Origin: Kitasatospora azatica KCTC 9699
GTDB taxonomy: Bacteria > Actinomycetota > Actinomycetes > Streptomycetales > Streptomycetaceae
DNA length: 64,000 bases
Assembly: GCF_000744785.1 (NCBI RefSeq)
Contig: NZ_JQMO01000003.1
Span: forward strand, 4,402,001-4,466,000
Direction: 5' to 3'
Shown: positions 1-7,390 of the stretch, piece by piece
Layout of the letters: every line of letters begins with the position of its first letter
How positions within the stretch are numbered: the stretch's first letter is position 1
Notes under the pieces: model-generated
What the model was told of the DNA's origin: nothing
What the model saw: the letters and a program-made list of their open reading frames with translations, nothing else
Databases searched by the model: none
Program-made: the position numbers and the translations under genes

Positions 1-206
1 GCCGCCACGTACCCGTACGTCAGCCCCAGCGCGTCCGCCTCGGCCTGCTCCACCACCACCGTCACGCCCTCGGGCTCGGCCACCGTCACCACCGGCCGCA
101 GCCCGGCGGGCGCCCGCCCCGGGAAGGTGCAGTAGACGAAGCGGCCCTCGTTGAGCACGGGCTCCATGGTCGCGAGCAACGTCCGTAGATCCTTTTCACC
201 GGCCAT
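1..206 (-). CDS. ACT-domain-containing protein (partial, N-terminal part)
   Basis: Only the first 68 codons are present; the gene runs off the left edge. Read from the ATG at 206 it begins MAGEKDLRTLLATMEPVLNE, followed by a segment with F-V-Y-C-T-F and V-V-V-E-Q-A-E-A-D. This matches the small ACT-fold proteins of the COG3602 type, which are about 130 residues long and probably bind small ligands. The gene faces away from the padR gene. A longer upstream start at 274 would read through the region I assign to the padR promoter, so ATG 206 is preferred. No catalytic function can be given. Confidence 0.7.
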   Translation of the reverse strand, partial: MAGEKDLRTLLATMEPVLNEGRFVYCTFPGRAPAGLRPVVTVAEPEGVTVVVEQAEADALGLTYGYVA

Positions 207-260
207 GCCCGCCACCGTAGCCGCCGGGACGCGTCAGATCGGGGTGCCACTCGTAAGCCG

Positions 261-289
261 TTGACGACCGACACTCACCGATATATCGT
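261..289 (+). promoter_or_regulatory. Promoter of the padR gene with palindrome over the -10
   Basis: A TTGACG hexamer (261-266) and a TATCGT hexamer (284-289) are separated by exactly 17 bp, a good vegetative sigma-type spacing. A perfect 10-bp palindrome CGATATATCG (279-288) covers the -10. PadR proteins commonly repress their own genes, so this is a natural autorepression site. The leader to the start at 393 would be about 100 nt. Seen: hexamers and palindrome. Inferred: function. Confidence 0.55.
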
Positions 290-392
290 TGAGGCATCGA
301 GACAGTACGAAAGACGATCGCGATCCTGTTCTGAAGGGTCGTTGGAGCTCTCGTGCAGTCTGAAATCAGTAAGCTCGAAGGGGGTGCGCATC

Positions 393-1055
393 ATGCGCAT
401 GGAGAACTCATCGCGCCGCGGACACCGTCGCCGTGGCCCTCGTTCCGGCGAGCTGCCGGGCGAGTTCGAACAGCGGCGCGGGGCCTACGGCCCGCCGGTA
501 CCGCCCGGCGGTCCGTTCGGTGGTGGCCCCTTCGGGGGCGGCCCGTTCGGCGGGTTCGGGGGACCGTTCCGGGGTGGCCCGGGCGGGCGTGGTCGTGGGC
601 GGCACGGCGGGCGAGCCCGTCGTGGCGACGTCCGGGCCTCGCTGCTCGCGCTGCTGAAGGAGCGCCCGATGCACGGCTACGAGATGATCACCGAGATCGG
701 CGAGCGGACCTCGGGCCACTGGCGGCCCAGTCCGGGATCGGTCTACCCGACCCTCCAGCTGCTGGAGGAGGAGGGTCTGATCGAGGCTCAGGAGACCGGC
801 GGCAAGCGCCTGTTCACGCTGACCGAGACCGGTCGCACGGAGGCCGAGTCCGCCTCCGCCGAGCCCTGGCTGGAGGCCGGGCGCGGAGTGGACTGGGAGG
901 CCGTGCAGGAGGTGGGCCAGACCATGGCCTCACTGGACCAGGCGATCCGCCAGGTGATGACCACCGGCACCGAGGAGCAGCGCAGCAAGGGCCTGGCGGT
1001 CCTGGTCGAGGCCCGCAAGAAGCTCTACCTGATCCTGGCCGACGCCGAGGGGTAG
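393..1055 (+). CDS. PadR-family transcriptional regulator
   Basis: 220 residues from ATG 393, chosen because GAAGGGGG (377-384) is a well-placed ribosome binding site; the frame is open further upstream but has no such signal. Residues about 1-75 are a low-complexity Arg/Gly/Pro leader with repeated GGPFGG units. From about residue 76 comes a PadR winged helix (RRGDVRASLLALL, MHGYEMITEI, PGSVYPTLQLLEEEGL) and then a helical dimerisation tail. The winged helix is typical of PadR, while the glycine-rich arm is not part of the core fold. The gene is monocistronic and the adjacent genes suggest no target beyond itself. Regulation is probably by autorepression at the palindrome over its -10. Confidence 0.85.
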   Translation: MRMENSSRRGHRRRGPRSGELPGEFEQRRGAYGPPVPPGGPFGGGPFGGGPFGGFGGPFRGGPGGRGRGRHGGRARRGDVRASLLALLKERPMHGYEMITEIGERTSGHWRPSPGSVYPTLQLLEEEGLIEAQETGGKRLFTLTETGRTEAESASAEPWLEAGRGVDWEAVQEVGQTMASLDQAIRQVMTTGTEEQRSKGLAVLVEARKKLYLILADAEG

Positions 1056-1065
1056 GGCACAAGAG

Positions 1066-1287
1066 TCAGTCGGAGTCCGGCGCCCGGTACTCGTAGCGCC
1101 AGCGCGAGCGCCCCTTGGCGTCGTACTCCTTGGCCCGGACGTACACCAGCGTCCGGGCCGGCTCGTCCCCGTGGGCGGGGACCGGGACCCGGTAGACCTT
1201 GGGCACGTTGTTGAACGGAGTCAGCGCGATCGGCAGCACCCGTCCGTCCAACGGTCCGCCGACGAACTCGGTGTCCGAGCTGCGCAT
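1066..1287 (-). CDS. Hypothetical small protein, 73 aa
   Basis: Not recognised as a named family. It starts MRSSDTEFVGGPLDGRVLPI and ends in a charged region, KGRSRWRYEYRAPDSD. It has no signal peptide or membrane segment, and its composition is that of a soluble cytoplasmic protein. The GGPLDG-R-V-L-P phrase recurs in small streptomycete and phage-like hypothetical proteins as I remember them. It is convergent with padR (10 bp between stop codons). GAGGAG upstream of the ATG at 1287 supports translation. A real gene is likely; function unknown. Confidence 0.6.
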   Translation of the reverse strand: MRSSDTEFVGGPLDGRVLPIALTPFNNVPKVYRVPVPAHGDEPARTLVYVRAKEYDAKGRSRWRYEYRAPDSD

Positions 1288-1615
1288 CGATCCACACTCC
1301 TCTTCTCAACGGGCCAAGCTTCGCACCAGCGGCGGAGGGTTCCCAAACACCCCCCGGTCGGCGTCGCCCGAATGCTCCCTTATCCTGCTCTGTACGCCCC
1401 CGGGCCTCAGGGCCGGTCTCTGGGATCTGCCCCGGGTCAGCGGCCCCCTGCGAGCGCGCCGCGGACCGAGGCGTCGGCCGCCCCGGTGACCCCGGTGCCG
1501 GCTGCCCGGTGAACCACCGGGCGCTCCCGGGAAGCCGCGGGCAGTGCCTGGCGTTGCGTCGGTAGTTGCGTCGAACGCTGTGTCACACCAGTCACAGCCG
1601 TGCGGAAGGGGCCCG
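1288..1615. other. Divergent intergenic region, 328 bp
   Basis: This lies between the 73-aa hypothetical gene and the prim-pol gene. I see no convincing ORF. The only patterned element is an interrupted inverted repeat CTGTG (1579-1583) and CACAG (1594-1598) about 20 bp before the prim-pol start, which could be a regulator site. The rest looks like unremarkable GC-rich spacer. Confidence 0.4.
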
Positions 1616-2320
1616 ATGGAAGCCAGCAGCAGGTGGTCGGCATGGTGGCGGCGCGATCGTCAGCGCACCGGGGCCGACGCAGGCGGCGCTGACTCCCCGG
1701 CGGCCCGACTCGACCTGCTGCTCGCCGCGGTCCGGGTCGGCTTCCCGGTGGCGCCGGCCGCGCACCCGGCCGGCTACCGCTGCTCCTGCGACCGGGTCGG
1801 CTGCCCGGCCCCGGCCCAGCACCCGGTCTCCTTCGCCTGGCAGTCGCAGGCCACCACCGATACCGAGCAGCTCACCCGCTGGCTCTCCCGCGACCCGCAG
1901 ACCAACTTCATCACCGCGACCGGCCGGGCCCACGACGTCCTCGACGTCCCGGCCGAGGCCGGTCGCCTCGCATTGGCCCGGCTCACCGAGCTGGGCGTGG
2001 AGGGTCCGGTGGCGGCCGTCGGCGAGGAGCGCTACCTCTTCTTCACCGCCACCCGCGGCACCCCGGAGGACGAGGACGAGTGGTGGTCGAGCGCCCTCGA
2101 CACCCACCCGGACACCGTCTCCGAGCACCCGGGCCTGCGCTGGCACTGCCGCGGGTCCTACACCCTGCTGCCGCCGGCCGCGCTGCCCGACGGCTCGGAG
2201 GTCCGCTGGCTGCGCGGGCCCGAGCAGCCACTGCCGGACCCGCTGCGGGTGCTGGACGTGCTCACCGACGCCTGCACCGAGGTGGGCGCGGTCGCCGAGG
2301 AGCAGTGGCTGATCGGGTAG
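1616..2320 (+). CDS. Bifunctional DNA primase/polymerase-type (prim-pol) protein
   Basis: 234 residues from ATG 1616, preceded by GGAAGGGG. The N-terminal prim-pol fold is suggested by GFPVAPAAHPAGYRCSCDRV, the cysteine-rich GCPAPAQHPV segment, QTNFITATG and a D-V-L-D-V-P motif followed by an acidic stretch. Stand-alone proteins like this are common in Streptomyces beside map and are annotated as bifunctional DNA primase/polymerase N-terminal domain proteins. No helicase domain follows, so it is not a plasmid replication protein. It is convergent with map. Its cellular role is unclear, and catalytic competence cannot be judged without alignment. Confidence 0.7.
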   Translation: MEASSRWSAWWRRDRQRTGADAGGADSPAARLDLLLAAVRVGFPVAPAAHPAGYRCSCDRVGCPAPAQHPVSFAWQSQATTDTEQLTRWLSRDPQTNFITATGRAHDVLDVPAEAGRLALARLTELGVEGPVAAVGEERYLFFTATRGTPEDEDEWWSSALDTHPDTVSEHPGLRWHCRGSYTLLPPAALPDGSEVRWLRGPEQPLPDPLRVLDVLTDACTEVGAVAEEQWLIG

Positions 2321-2336
2321 CGCCCGGCCGGGCCGA

Positions 2337-3185
2337 TCACGGCAGGGTGAGGATCTCCGCGCCGTCGGCCGTCACCAGCAGGGTGTGCTCGAACTGCGCG
2401 GTGCGCTTGCGGTCCTTGGTGACCACGGTCCAGCCGTCCGGCCAGATCTCGTAGTCGTAGGTGCCGAGGGTGAGCATCGGCTCGATGGTGAAGGTCATCC
2501 CGGGCTTGATCACCTCGGTGGCCCGCTCGCTGTCGTAGTGCGGGATGATCAGGCCGGAGTGGAACGAGGTGTTGATCCCGTGCCCGGTGAAGTCGCGCAC
2601 CACGCCGTAGCCGAAGCGCTTGGCGTAGGACTCGATCACCCGGCCGATCACGTTGACCTGCCGGCCCGGCTTGACCGCCTTGATCGCCCGGTCGAGTGAC
2701 TCCCGGGTGCGCTCGACGAGCAGCCGCGACTCCTCGTCCACATCCCCGCACAGGTAGGTGGCGTTCAGGTCGCCGTGCACCCCGTGGATGTACGCGGTGG
2801 CGTCGATGTTGACGATGTCGCCGTCCTGCAGCACGGTCGAGTCCGGGATGCCGTGGCAGATCACCTCGTTGATCGAGGTGCAGATCGACTTGGGGAAGCC
2901 CCGGTAGCCGAGGTCCGACGGGTAGGCGCCGTGGTCGCACATGTACTCGTGGGCCGCCGCGTCCAGTTGATCGGTCGTCACCCCCGGCGAGATCAGCTTG
3001 GCCGCCGCCTCCATCGCCTGCGCGGCGATCCGGCCGGCGATCCGCATCTTCTCGACGGTCTCCGTGTCCTGCACCTCGGGGCCGGTGTACGGGGTCGGCG
3101 CGGGCTTGCCGACGTACTCCGGTCGGGCGATGTGCGCCGGGACCTTGCGGGTGGGGGACTGGGTGCCGGGAACCAGGTGAGCCAT
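2337..3185 (-). CDS. map: Type I methionine aminopeptidase
   Basis: 282 residues from ATG 3185. It removes the initiator methionine from nascent proteins in the cytoplasm using a two-metal centre. All five ligands are visible in order: the Asp in DIVNIDATAY, the Asp in HGDLNATY, the His in FTGHGINTSFH, the Glu in FTIEPML and the Glu in AQFEHTLL. The N-terminal extension of about 35 residues with a PxxP-like segment (VGKPAPTPYTGPEV) is usual for actinobacterial MetAP1c. A longer frame to 3281 exists, but the start at 3185 matches the family. It is divergent from a small SPOR-like gene. Probably housekeeping. Confidence 0.95.
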   Translation of the reverse strand: MAHLVPGTQSPTRKVPAHIARPEYVGKPAPTPYTGPEVQDTETVEKMRIAGRIAAQAMEAAAKLISPGVTTDQLDAAAHEYMCDHGAYPSDLGYRGFPKSICTSINEVICHGIPDSTVLQDGDIVNIDATAYIHGVHGDLNATYLCGDVDEESRLLVERTRESLDRAIKAVKPGRQVNVIGRVIESYAKRFGYGVVRDFTGHGINTSFHSGLIIPHYDSERATEVIKPGMTFTIEPMLTLGTYDYEIWPDGWTVVTKDRKRTAQFEHTLLVTADGAEILTLP

Positions 3186-3279
3186 GGTCGCGAGTCTATC
3201 TCCCGGGTCCCCGACACCCCCGGCAGTGTGTGCGAAGGTGCCGCCGGGAATGATCCTGGTGGAGACGAAGGAGAGAACC

Positions 3280-3507
3280 ATGCCGCTGTTCCGTCACGAG
3301 CCCACCGGCAAGCCCGGCGAGTGGTACTTCTGCCTGAAGCACCACAAGGTCGAGGAGGGCCCGGAGTGCGCGGCCAAGGACCGGCTCGGCCCGTACGCCA
3401 GCCGCCAGGAGGCCGAGAACGCCCTGCAGATCGCCGCCGAGCGCAACCGCGAGTGGCGCACCGACCCGGCCTGGAACGACGACGACCCGGGCCAGGACCG
3501 CAGCTGA
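3280..3507 (+). CDS. Small SPOR-like domain protein, 75 aa
   Basis: Starts MPLFRHEPTGKPGEWYFCLK at ATG 3280, preceded by GGAGACGAAGGAGAG. The body (YFCLKHHKVEEGPECAAKDR, LGPYASRQEAENALQIAAER) has the aromatic and 'GPYASRQEAE' pattern of a minimal SPOR-type fold. In larger proteins SPOR domains bind denuded peptidoglycan, but this one has no signal peptide and is probably cytoplasmic. It is divergent from map and convergent with an MFS gene (7 bp apart). The function is not known. Confidence 0.75.
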   Translation: MPLFRHEPTGKPGEWYFCLKHHKVEEGPECAAKDRLGPYASRQEAENALQIAAERNREWRTDPAWNDDDPGQDRS

Positions 3508-3514
3508 CGGCTGC

Positions 3515-4798
3515 TCAGGCCACCAGCTCGGCCGCCTCCCGCTGCGCGCGCACCGCCGCCACGTGCGGGTCGGTCCGCGCGTCGTAGGCGAGCAGCCTCG
3601 GCAGCACCGCCGCCAGCGCGCCCACGCTCAGCACGCAGGCCACCCCGCCCAGCCAGACCGAGCCGCGCACCCCGACCACCGCCGCCGTGCCACCGGCCCG
3701 CAGCTGCCCGAGCTGCGGGCCGATCGAGAAGCTGAGCAGTTCCACCCCGGCCAGCCGGCCGCGCAGCTCGTCCGGGATCGACTGGTTCCAGATCGCCGAG
3801 CGGGCCGTCCCGCTGATCATGTCGGCGCCGCCGGCCACCGCCAGCGCGGCCAGCACCAGCCAGATGTTGTCCACCAGCCCCGCCGCCGTCATCGCCGCGC
3901 CCCAGCCGAGCGCCGCCAGCACCAGCATCCGCCCGTGCCGGTGGACGGCCGAGGTCCAGCCGCTGGTCACCGAGAGCGCGAGTTCGCCCACCGCCGGGGC
4001 CGCGTAGAGGAGGCCGAGCGCCCAGGGGGCGTGCAGCCGGTCGGCGAGGAACGGGAAGACCGCGATCGGGAAGGCGAAGAGCATCGCGGCGATGTCCACC
4101 ACGTAGCTGCCGAGCAGCTCGGGCCGGCTCCAGGCGTACCGGATCCCGGCCAGCACCGCCGCCAGCGAGGGCTTCTCGGCCCCGGTCGGCGGCGGCACCG
4201 CGCGGATCCGCACCAGCAGCAGCGCCGAGCACGCGAAGCTGGCCGCATCCACCGCGAAGGCCGTCGGGACCCCGGCACCGGCGGTGACCACCCCGGCCAG
4301 TGCGGGGCCGAGCAGGGCGCCGACGCTGTAGTACAGCTGCTGCAGCGCGAACGCGGCGGTCAGCTGCTCATGCCGTACCAGTCGCGGCAGCAGCGCGTCG
4401 AGGGCCGGGCGGCGCAGTCCATCCAGCGCTGCGGTCAGCGCGGCGACCAGGTAGATCGGCCAGATCAGTGGGTGCGGCAGCAGCGAGTTGGCCAGCAGTA
4501 GCGCGGTCAGCAGGCCGAGCCCGGTCTCCGCGCCCAGCACCAGCTTGCGGCGGTCCAGCGCGTCCGCCAGCGCGCCGCCCCAGAGCCCGAAGACGACCAG
4601 CGGCAGCAGCTCGACCGCGCCGGTCAGACCGACCGCCAGGTAGGAGCCGGTCAGCTGCTTGATCTGCAGCGGGACCGCGACATAGGTGAAGAAGCTGCCC
4701 AGACCCGAGACGGCGCCCGAGCCCCAGAGCAGCCGGAAGTCACGGGAGGAGCGCCAGGGGGCGAGGTCCGGTCGCAGACCGCGCAGCTTCGCTTTCAC
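3515..4798 (-). CDS. MFS transporter (multidrug/siderophore exporter type)
   Basis: 427 residues with about 12 hydrophobic segments. The start MKAKLRGLRPDLAPWRSSRD is followed by FRLLWGSGAVSGLGSFFTYV, the usual opening of the enterobactin-exporter-like MFS_3 group. The motif-A loop between TM2 and TM3 reads GLWGGALADALDRRKLVLG. Such proteins export drugs or siderophores by proton antiport across the cytoplasmic membrane. It appears monocistronic and the neighbours do not reveal a substrate. Confidence 0.88.
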   Translation of the reverse strand: MKAKLRGLRPDLAPWRSSRDFRLLWGSGAVSGLGSFFTYVAVPLQIKQLTGSYLAVGLTGAVELLPLVVFGLWGGALADALDRRKLVLGAETGLGLLTALLLANSLLPHPLIWPIYLVAALTAALDGLRRPALDALLPRLVRHEQLTAAFALQQLYYSVGALLGPALAGVVTAGAGVPTAFAVDAASFACSALLLVRIRAVPPPTGAEKPSLAAVLAGIRYAWSRPELLGSYVVDIAAMLFAFPIAVFPFLADRLHAPWALGLLYAAPAVGELALSVTSGWTSAVHRHGRMLVLAALGWGAAMTAAGLVDNIWLVLAALAVAGGADMISGTARSAIWNQSIPDELRGRLAGVELLSFSIGPQLGQLRAGGTAAVVGVRGSVWLGGVACVLSVGALAAVLPRLLAYDARTDPHVAAVRAQREAAELVA

Positions 4799-4846
4799 AG
4801 GCGGCCATGCTGCGCGCCCAGCGCGCCGGCGGCAACCGAATATCGG

Positions 4847-5425
4847 TCACCAGCGCTGGGCCGGCTCCCCGCCGAGCTGCCGGGCCAGGCGGGCCAGCAG
4901 CGTCCTCGGGCGCTCCCCGGCCGCCGCCCCGACCAGGTGCTGCACCAGGTCGAAGGCCGGCTCCTCGGCGCTCTCCACGGTCAGCTGCTGGTGTGCGAGG
5001 CCGGCCAGCTCGCCGTCCTCCGGGGCCAGCGCGAGCACCGTCGCCCCACCTCGCCGGGCGTCCTGCACCCGCTCCAGCAGGTCGGCCTCGGCCGCCTCGG
5101 GGGTGACCACCAGGACGGTCTCGCCGCGCCGGGCGGCCGCGAGCCGGTCCAGGCCGTGGCGCAGGTGTCCGGGGGCGTCCGGCCACGGGAGTTGATGGCG
5201 GATCAACGACGGCGCCAGCTGCGGCACTTGGGACCAGGCAGCCTCGTCGTCCAGATGGGCGGCCAGGTGCCAGGGCTCGTACCCGGCCGAGCCGACCAGC
5301 AGCAGGCCGCGCGCCGAGCGCCTGGTGACCGCCGAACGCAGCGCACCGGCGAAGCCGCGGGTCGCCTCCAGCAGCGGCGAGCCGGCCAGCGCCTCGCGCA
5401 GCGCCGTCACGTTCCTCGCGTCCAT
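4847..5425 (-). CDS. Conserved hypothetical protein, 192 aa
   Basis: Starts MDARNVTALREALAGSPLLE. It shows alternating alpha/beta character: RGLLLVGSAGYEPWHLAAHL, GETVLVVTPEAAEADLLERV and GATVLALAPEDGELAGLAHQ. The second half resembles a SIS or Rossmann-like sugar-phosphate fold, but no diagnostic motif is complete. It is soluble, with no signal peptide. It is divergent from the F420 oxidoreductase gene across 68 bp, so the two may share a control region. Streptomycete genomes carry similar proteins of unknown function. Confidence 0.6.
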   Translation of the reverse strand: MDARNVTALREALAGSPLLEATRGFAGALRSAVTRRSARGLLLVGSAGYEPWHLAAHLDDEAAWSQVPQLAPSLIRHQLPWPDAPGHLRHGLDRLAAARRGETVLVVTPEAAEADLLERVQDARRGGATVLALAPEDGELAGLAHQQLTVESAEEPAFDLVQHLVGAAAGERPRTLLARLARQLGGEPAQRW

Positions 5426-5493
5426 TCCGCCACTCCCATCGCCGCCGTCCGCCCAGGATGGAGGCCGAGCCGGGGCTTTGGCAGGATCTCGGT

Positions 5494-6183
5494 ATGACTT
5501 CCCTCGATTCAGCGACCAGCCCCACCCCCGGACCCGACGTCACCGAGCTGGTGGTCGGGGTCCTCGGCGGCACCGGCGACCAGGGCCGCGGCCTGGCCTA
5601 CCGGCTGGCCAAGGCCGGCCAGCAAGTGATCATCGGCTCGCGCAACGCCGAGCGGGCCGAGGCCGCCGCCGCCGAGCTCGGCCTCGGGGTGCGCGGTGCG
5701 GACAACGCCACCACCGCGCGGGAGAGCGACCTGGTGATCGTCGCGGTGCCGTGGGACGGGCACGGCGAGACGCTGGCGAGCCTGCGGGCCGAGCTGGCCG
5801 GCAAGATCGTGGTGGACTGCGTCAACCCGCTGGGCTTCGACAAGCAGGGCGCCTACGCGCTCAAGCCGGAGGAGGGCAGCGCCGCCCAGCAGGCCGCCGC
5901 CCTGCTGCCCGAGTCCCGGGTCACCGCCGCCTTCCACCACCTGTCGGCGGTGCTGCTGCAGGACCACGCGATCGAGACCATCGACACCGACGTGCTGGTG
6001 CTGGGTGACGAGCGGGCCGCCACCGACCTGGTGCAGGCGCTGGCCGAGCGGATCCCCGGGATGCGCGGCGTCTTCGCCGGCCGGCTGCGCAACGCCCACC
6101 AGGTCGAGTCGCTGGTGGCCAACCTGATCTCGGTCAACCGCCGGTACAAGGCCCACGCGGGCCTGCGCATCACCGATGTGTGA
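5494..6183 (+). CDS. npdG: NADPH-dependent F420 reductase
   Basis: 229 residues from ATG 5494. It transfers hydride between NADPH and coenzyme F420 in the cytoplasm. The Rossmann fold begins VVGVLGGTGDQGRGLAYRLA, with the glycine-rich loop about residues 20-27, followed by the NADP phosphate-binding segment IIGSRNAERAEAAAAELG, which has the expected Ser-Arg. The segments IVAVPWDGHGETL, VVDCVNPLGF and FHHLSA match the F420H2:NADP+ oxidoreductase family. Streptomycetes make F420, so the activity is plausible. A strong hairpin terminator (6208-6257) follows. Confidence 0.88.
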   Translation: MTSLDSATSPTPGPDVTELVVGVLGGTGDQGRGLAYRLAKAGQQVIIGSRNAERAEAAAAELGLGVRGADNATTARESDLVIVAVPWDGHGETLASLRAELAGKIVVDCVNPLGFDKQGAYALKPEEGSAAQQAAALLPESRVTAAFHHLSAVLLQDHAIETIDTDVLVLGDERAATDLVQALAERIPGMRGVFAGRLRNAHQVESLVANLISVNRRYKAHAGLRITDV

Positions 6184-6207
6184 CCTCCGGTGACAGTCCG
6201 GTGAAGA

Positions 6208-6257
6208 CACGGAAGGCCCGGATGCACCCCGTTGCGGGGGGATCCGGGCCTTCCGTG
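6208..6257 (+). terminator. Intrinsic terminator after npdG
   Basis: Perfect 16-bp arms at 6208-6223 and 6242-6257 (CACGGAAGGCCCGGAT and its complement) enclose an 18-nt loop that can pair further (CACCCC/CGGGGG). There is no long T-run, as is usual for Streptomyces terminators. It lies 25 bp after the npdG stop and 40 bp before the next start. Confidence 0.85.
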
Positions 6258-6297
6258 ACAATGGGAGCGACAATCCCGACCTCTGGAGCCGGCTGAT

Positions 6298-6480
6298 ATG
6301 CCCCGCTACGCCCTGTACGCCTCGATCATCTTCGTCCTCGCGGTGGCCGCCGCCGTGGTCTCCTTCGTGCAGGGCAACTGGCTCGGCGTGGTGTGGGTGC
6401 TGCTGGCCGGGGTCTCCAGCAACATCGCCTGGTACTACCTGCGCAAGGAGAAGCTGGACCGGGCGAACGAGCCCGCCTGA
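6298..6480 (+). CDS. Small two-helix membrane protein, 60 aa
   Basis: Starts MPRYALYASIIFVLAVAAAV and contains two hydrophobic segments (about residues 5-24 and 29-46), ending in a charged tail RKEKLDRANEPA. Both segments are long enough to span the membrane. No named family is recognised. It is separated from npdG by a terminator, so it has its own promoter, and it is convergent with the M50 peptidase gene. Confidence 0.65.
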   Translation: MPRYALYASIIFVLAVAAAVVSFVQGNWLGVVWVLLAGVSSNIAWYYLRKEKLDRANEPA

Positions 6481-6497
6481 GGTCGGCTCGTCCGGAA

Positions 6498-7307
6498 TCA
6501 GTGCTGCCAGAAGTGGAACAGGTACTGCCCGAAGTACTGGTAGAACCCGCCCACCCCGAAGAGTTCCATGATCTTGAACACCTGGTCGAAGAACCAGACG
6601 TTCACCTGCGACTGCCAGAGGATCACGAAGACCGCCAGCATCCCGTACGGCGCGAACGGCTGCACCGCCCGGCGCGTCTGCGGCGACAGCCAGGGCTCGA
6701 TGATCCCGTAGCCGTCCAGGCCCGGCACCGGCAGCAGGTTCAGCAGCGAGGCGCTCACCTGGAGCAGGCCGAGGAAGGCCAGCGCGGCCGGCAGGACGTG
6801 CACCGTGGTGCTGCCGACCTGGGTGGTCCCCGGCGCGTCGTCCAGCCAGCCCTGGCCGACCGGGACCAGCAGCACGATCGCGAAGGCCAGGTTGACCAGC
6901 GGCCCGGCCGCCGAGATCAGGCTGTGCTTGAGCCGCCCCTGGATCCGGTGCCGCTCGATGAAGACCGCGCCGCCGGGCAGGCCGATGCCGCCCAGTAGCA
7001 CGAAGACCACCGGCAGCACGAAGCTGGTCAGTCCGTTGGCGTACTTGAACGGATTGAGCGTCAGATAGCCCTTGGCGCCGATCGTGATGTCCCCGCCGTG
7101 CAGCGCGGTGCGCGCGTGCGCGTACTCGTGCAGGCAGAGCGAGACCATCCAGCCCGCCACCACGAAGAGGAAGACCCCGAAGCCGGCTGAGCCGTATCCG
7201 GACCAGGTCGCCCAGCCCGAGGTGCCCAGTATGGCCAGCAGCACCCAGAACACCGGGCTGATCCGCCGCTCCTCGCGGTCGGACCTGCGGATGTCGGCAA
7301 AGCTCAT
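6498..7307 (-). CDS. Site-2 protease family (M50) intramembrane metalloprotease
   Basis: 269 residues from ATG 7307. AAGGAG lies 5 nt before this ATG and would overlap the alternative GTG at 7313. The zinc motif HExxH appears as HEYAH in a hydrophobic helix (about residue 60), and the second M50 motif reads NLLPVPGLDGYGI (about residue 180), supplying the Asp ligand. There are six or so membrane segments. The family cleaves transmembrane substrates such as anti-sigma factors or signal peptides. There is no PDZ domain and no obvious substrate nearby. It is divergent from the AfsR-like regulator. Confidence 0.88.
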   Translation of the reverse strand: MSFADIRRSDREERRISPVFWVLLAILGTSGWATWSGYGSAGFGVFLFVVAGWMVSLCLHEYAHARTALHGGDITIGAKGYLTLNPFKYANGLTSFVLPVVFVLLGGIGLPGGAVFIERHRIQGRLKHSLISAAGPLVNLAFAIVLLVPVGQGWLDDAPGTTQVGSTTVHVLPAALAFLGLLQVSASLLNLLPVPGLDGYGIIEPWLSPQTRRAVQPFAPYGMLAVFVILWQSQVNVWFFDQVFKIMELFGVGGFYQYFGQYLFHFWQH

Positions 7308-7390
7308 TCCCACTCCTTGATGGATTTCCGCTGTCCCTCAAGGGAGGGTAGACGGTCATCGGCCGGCGCGGCTGGCCGCAGAATGGTGCG

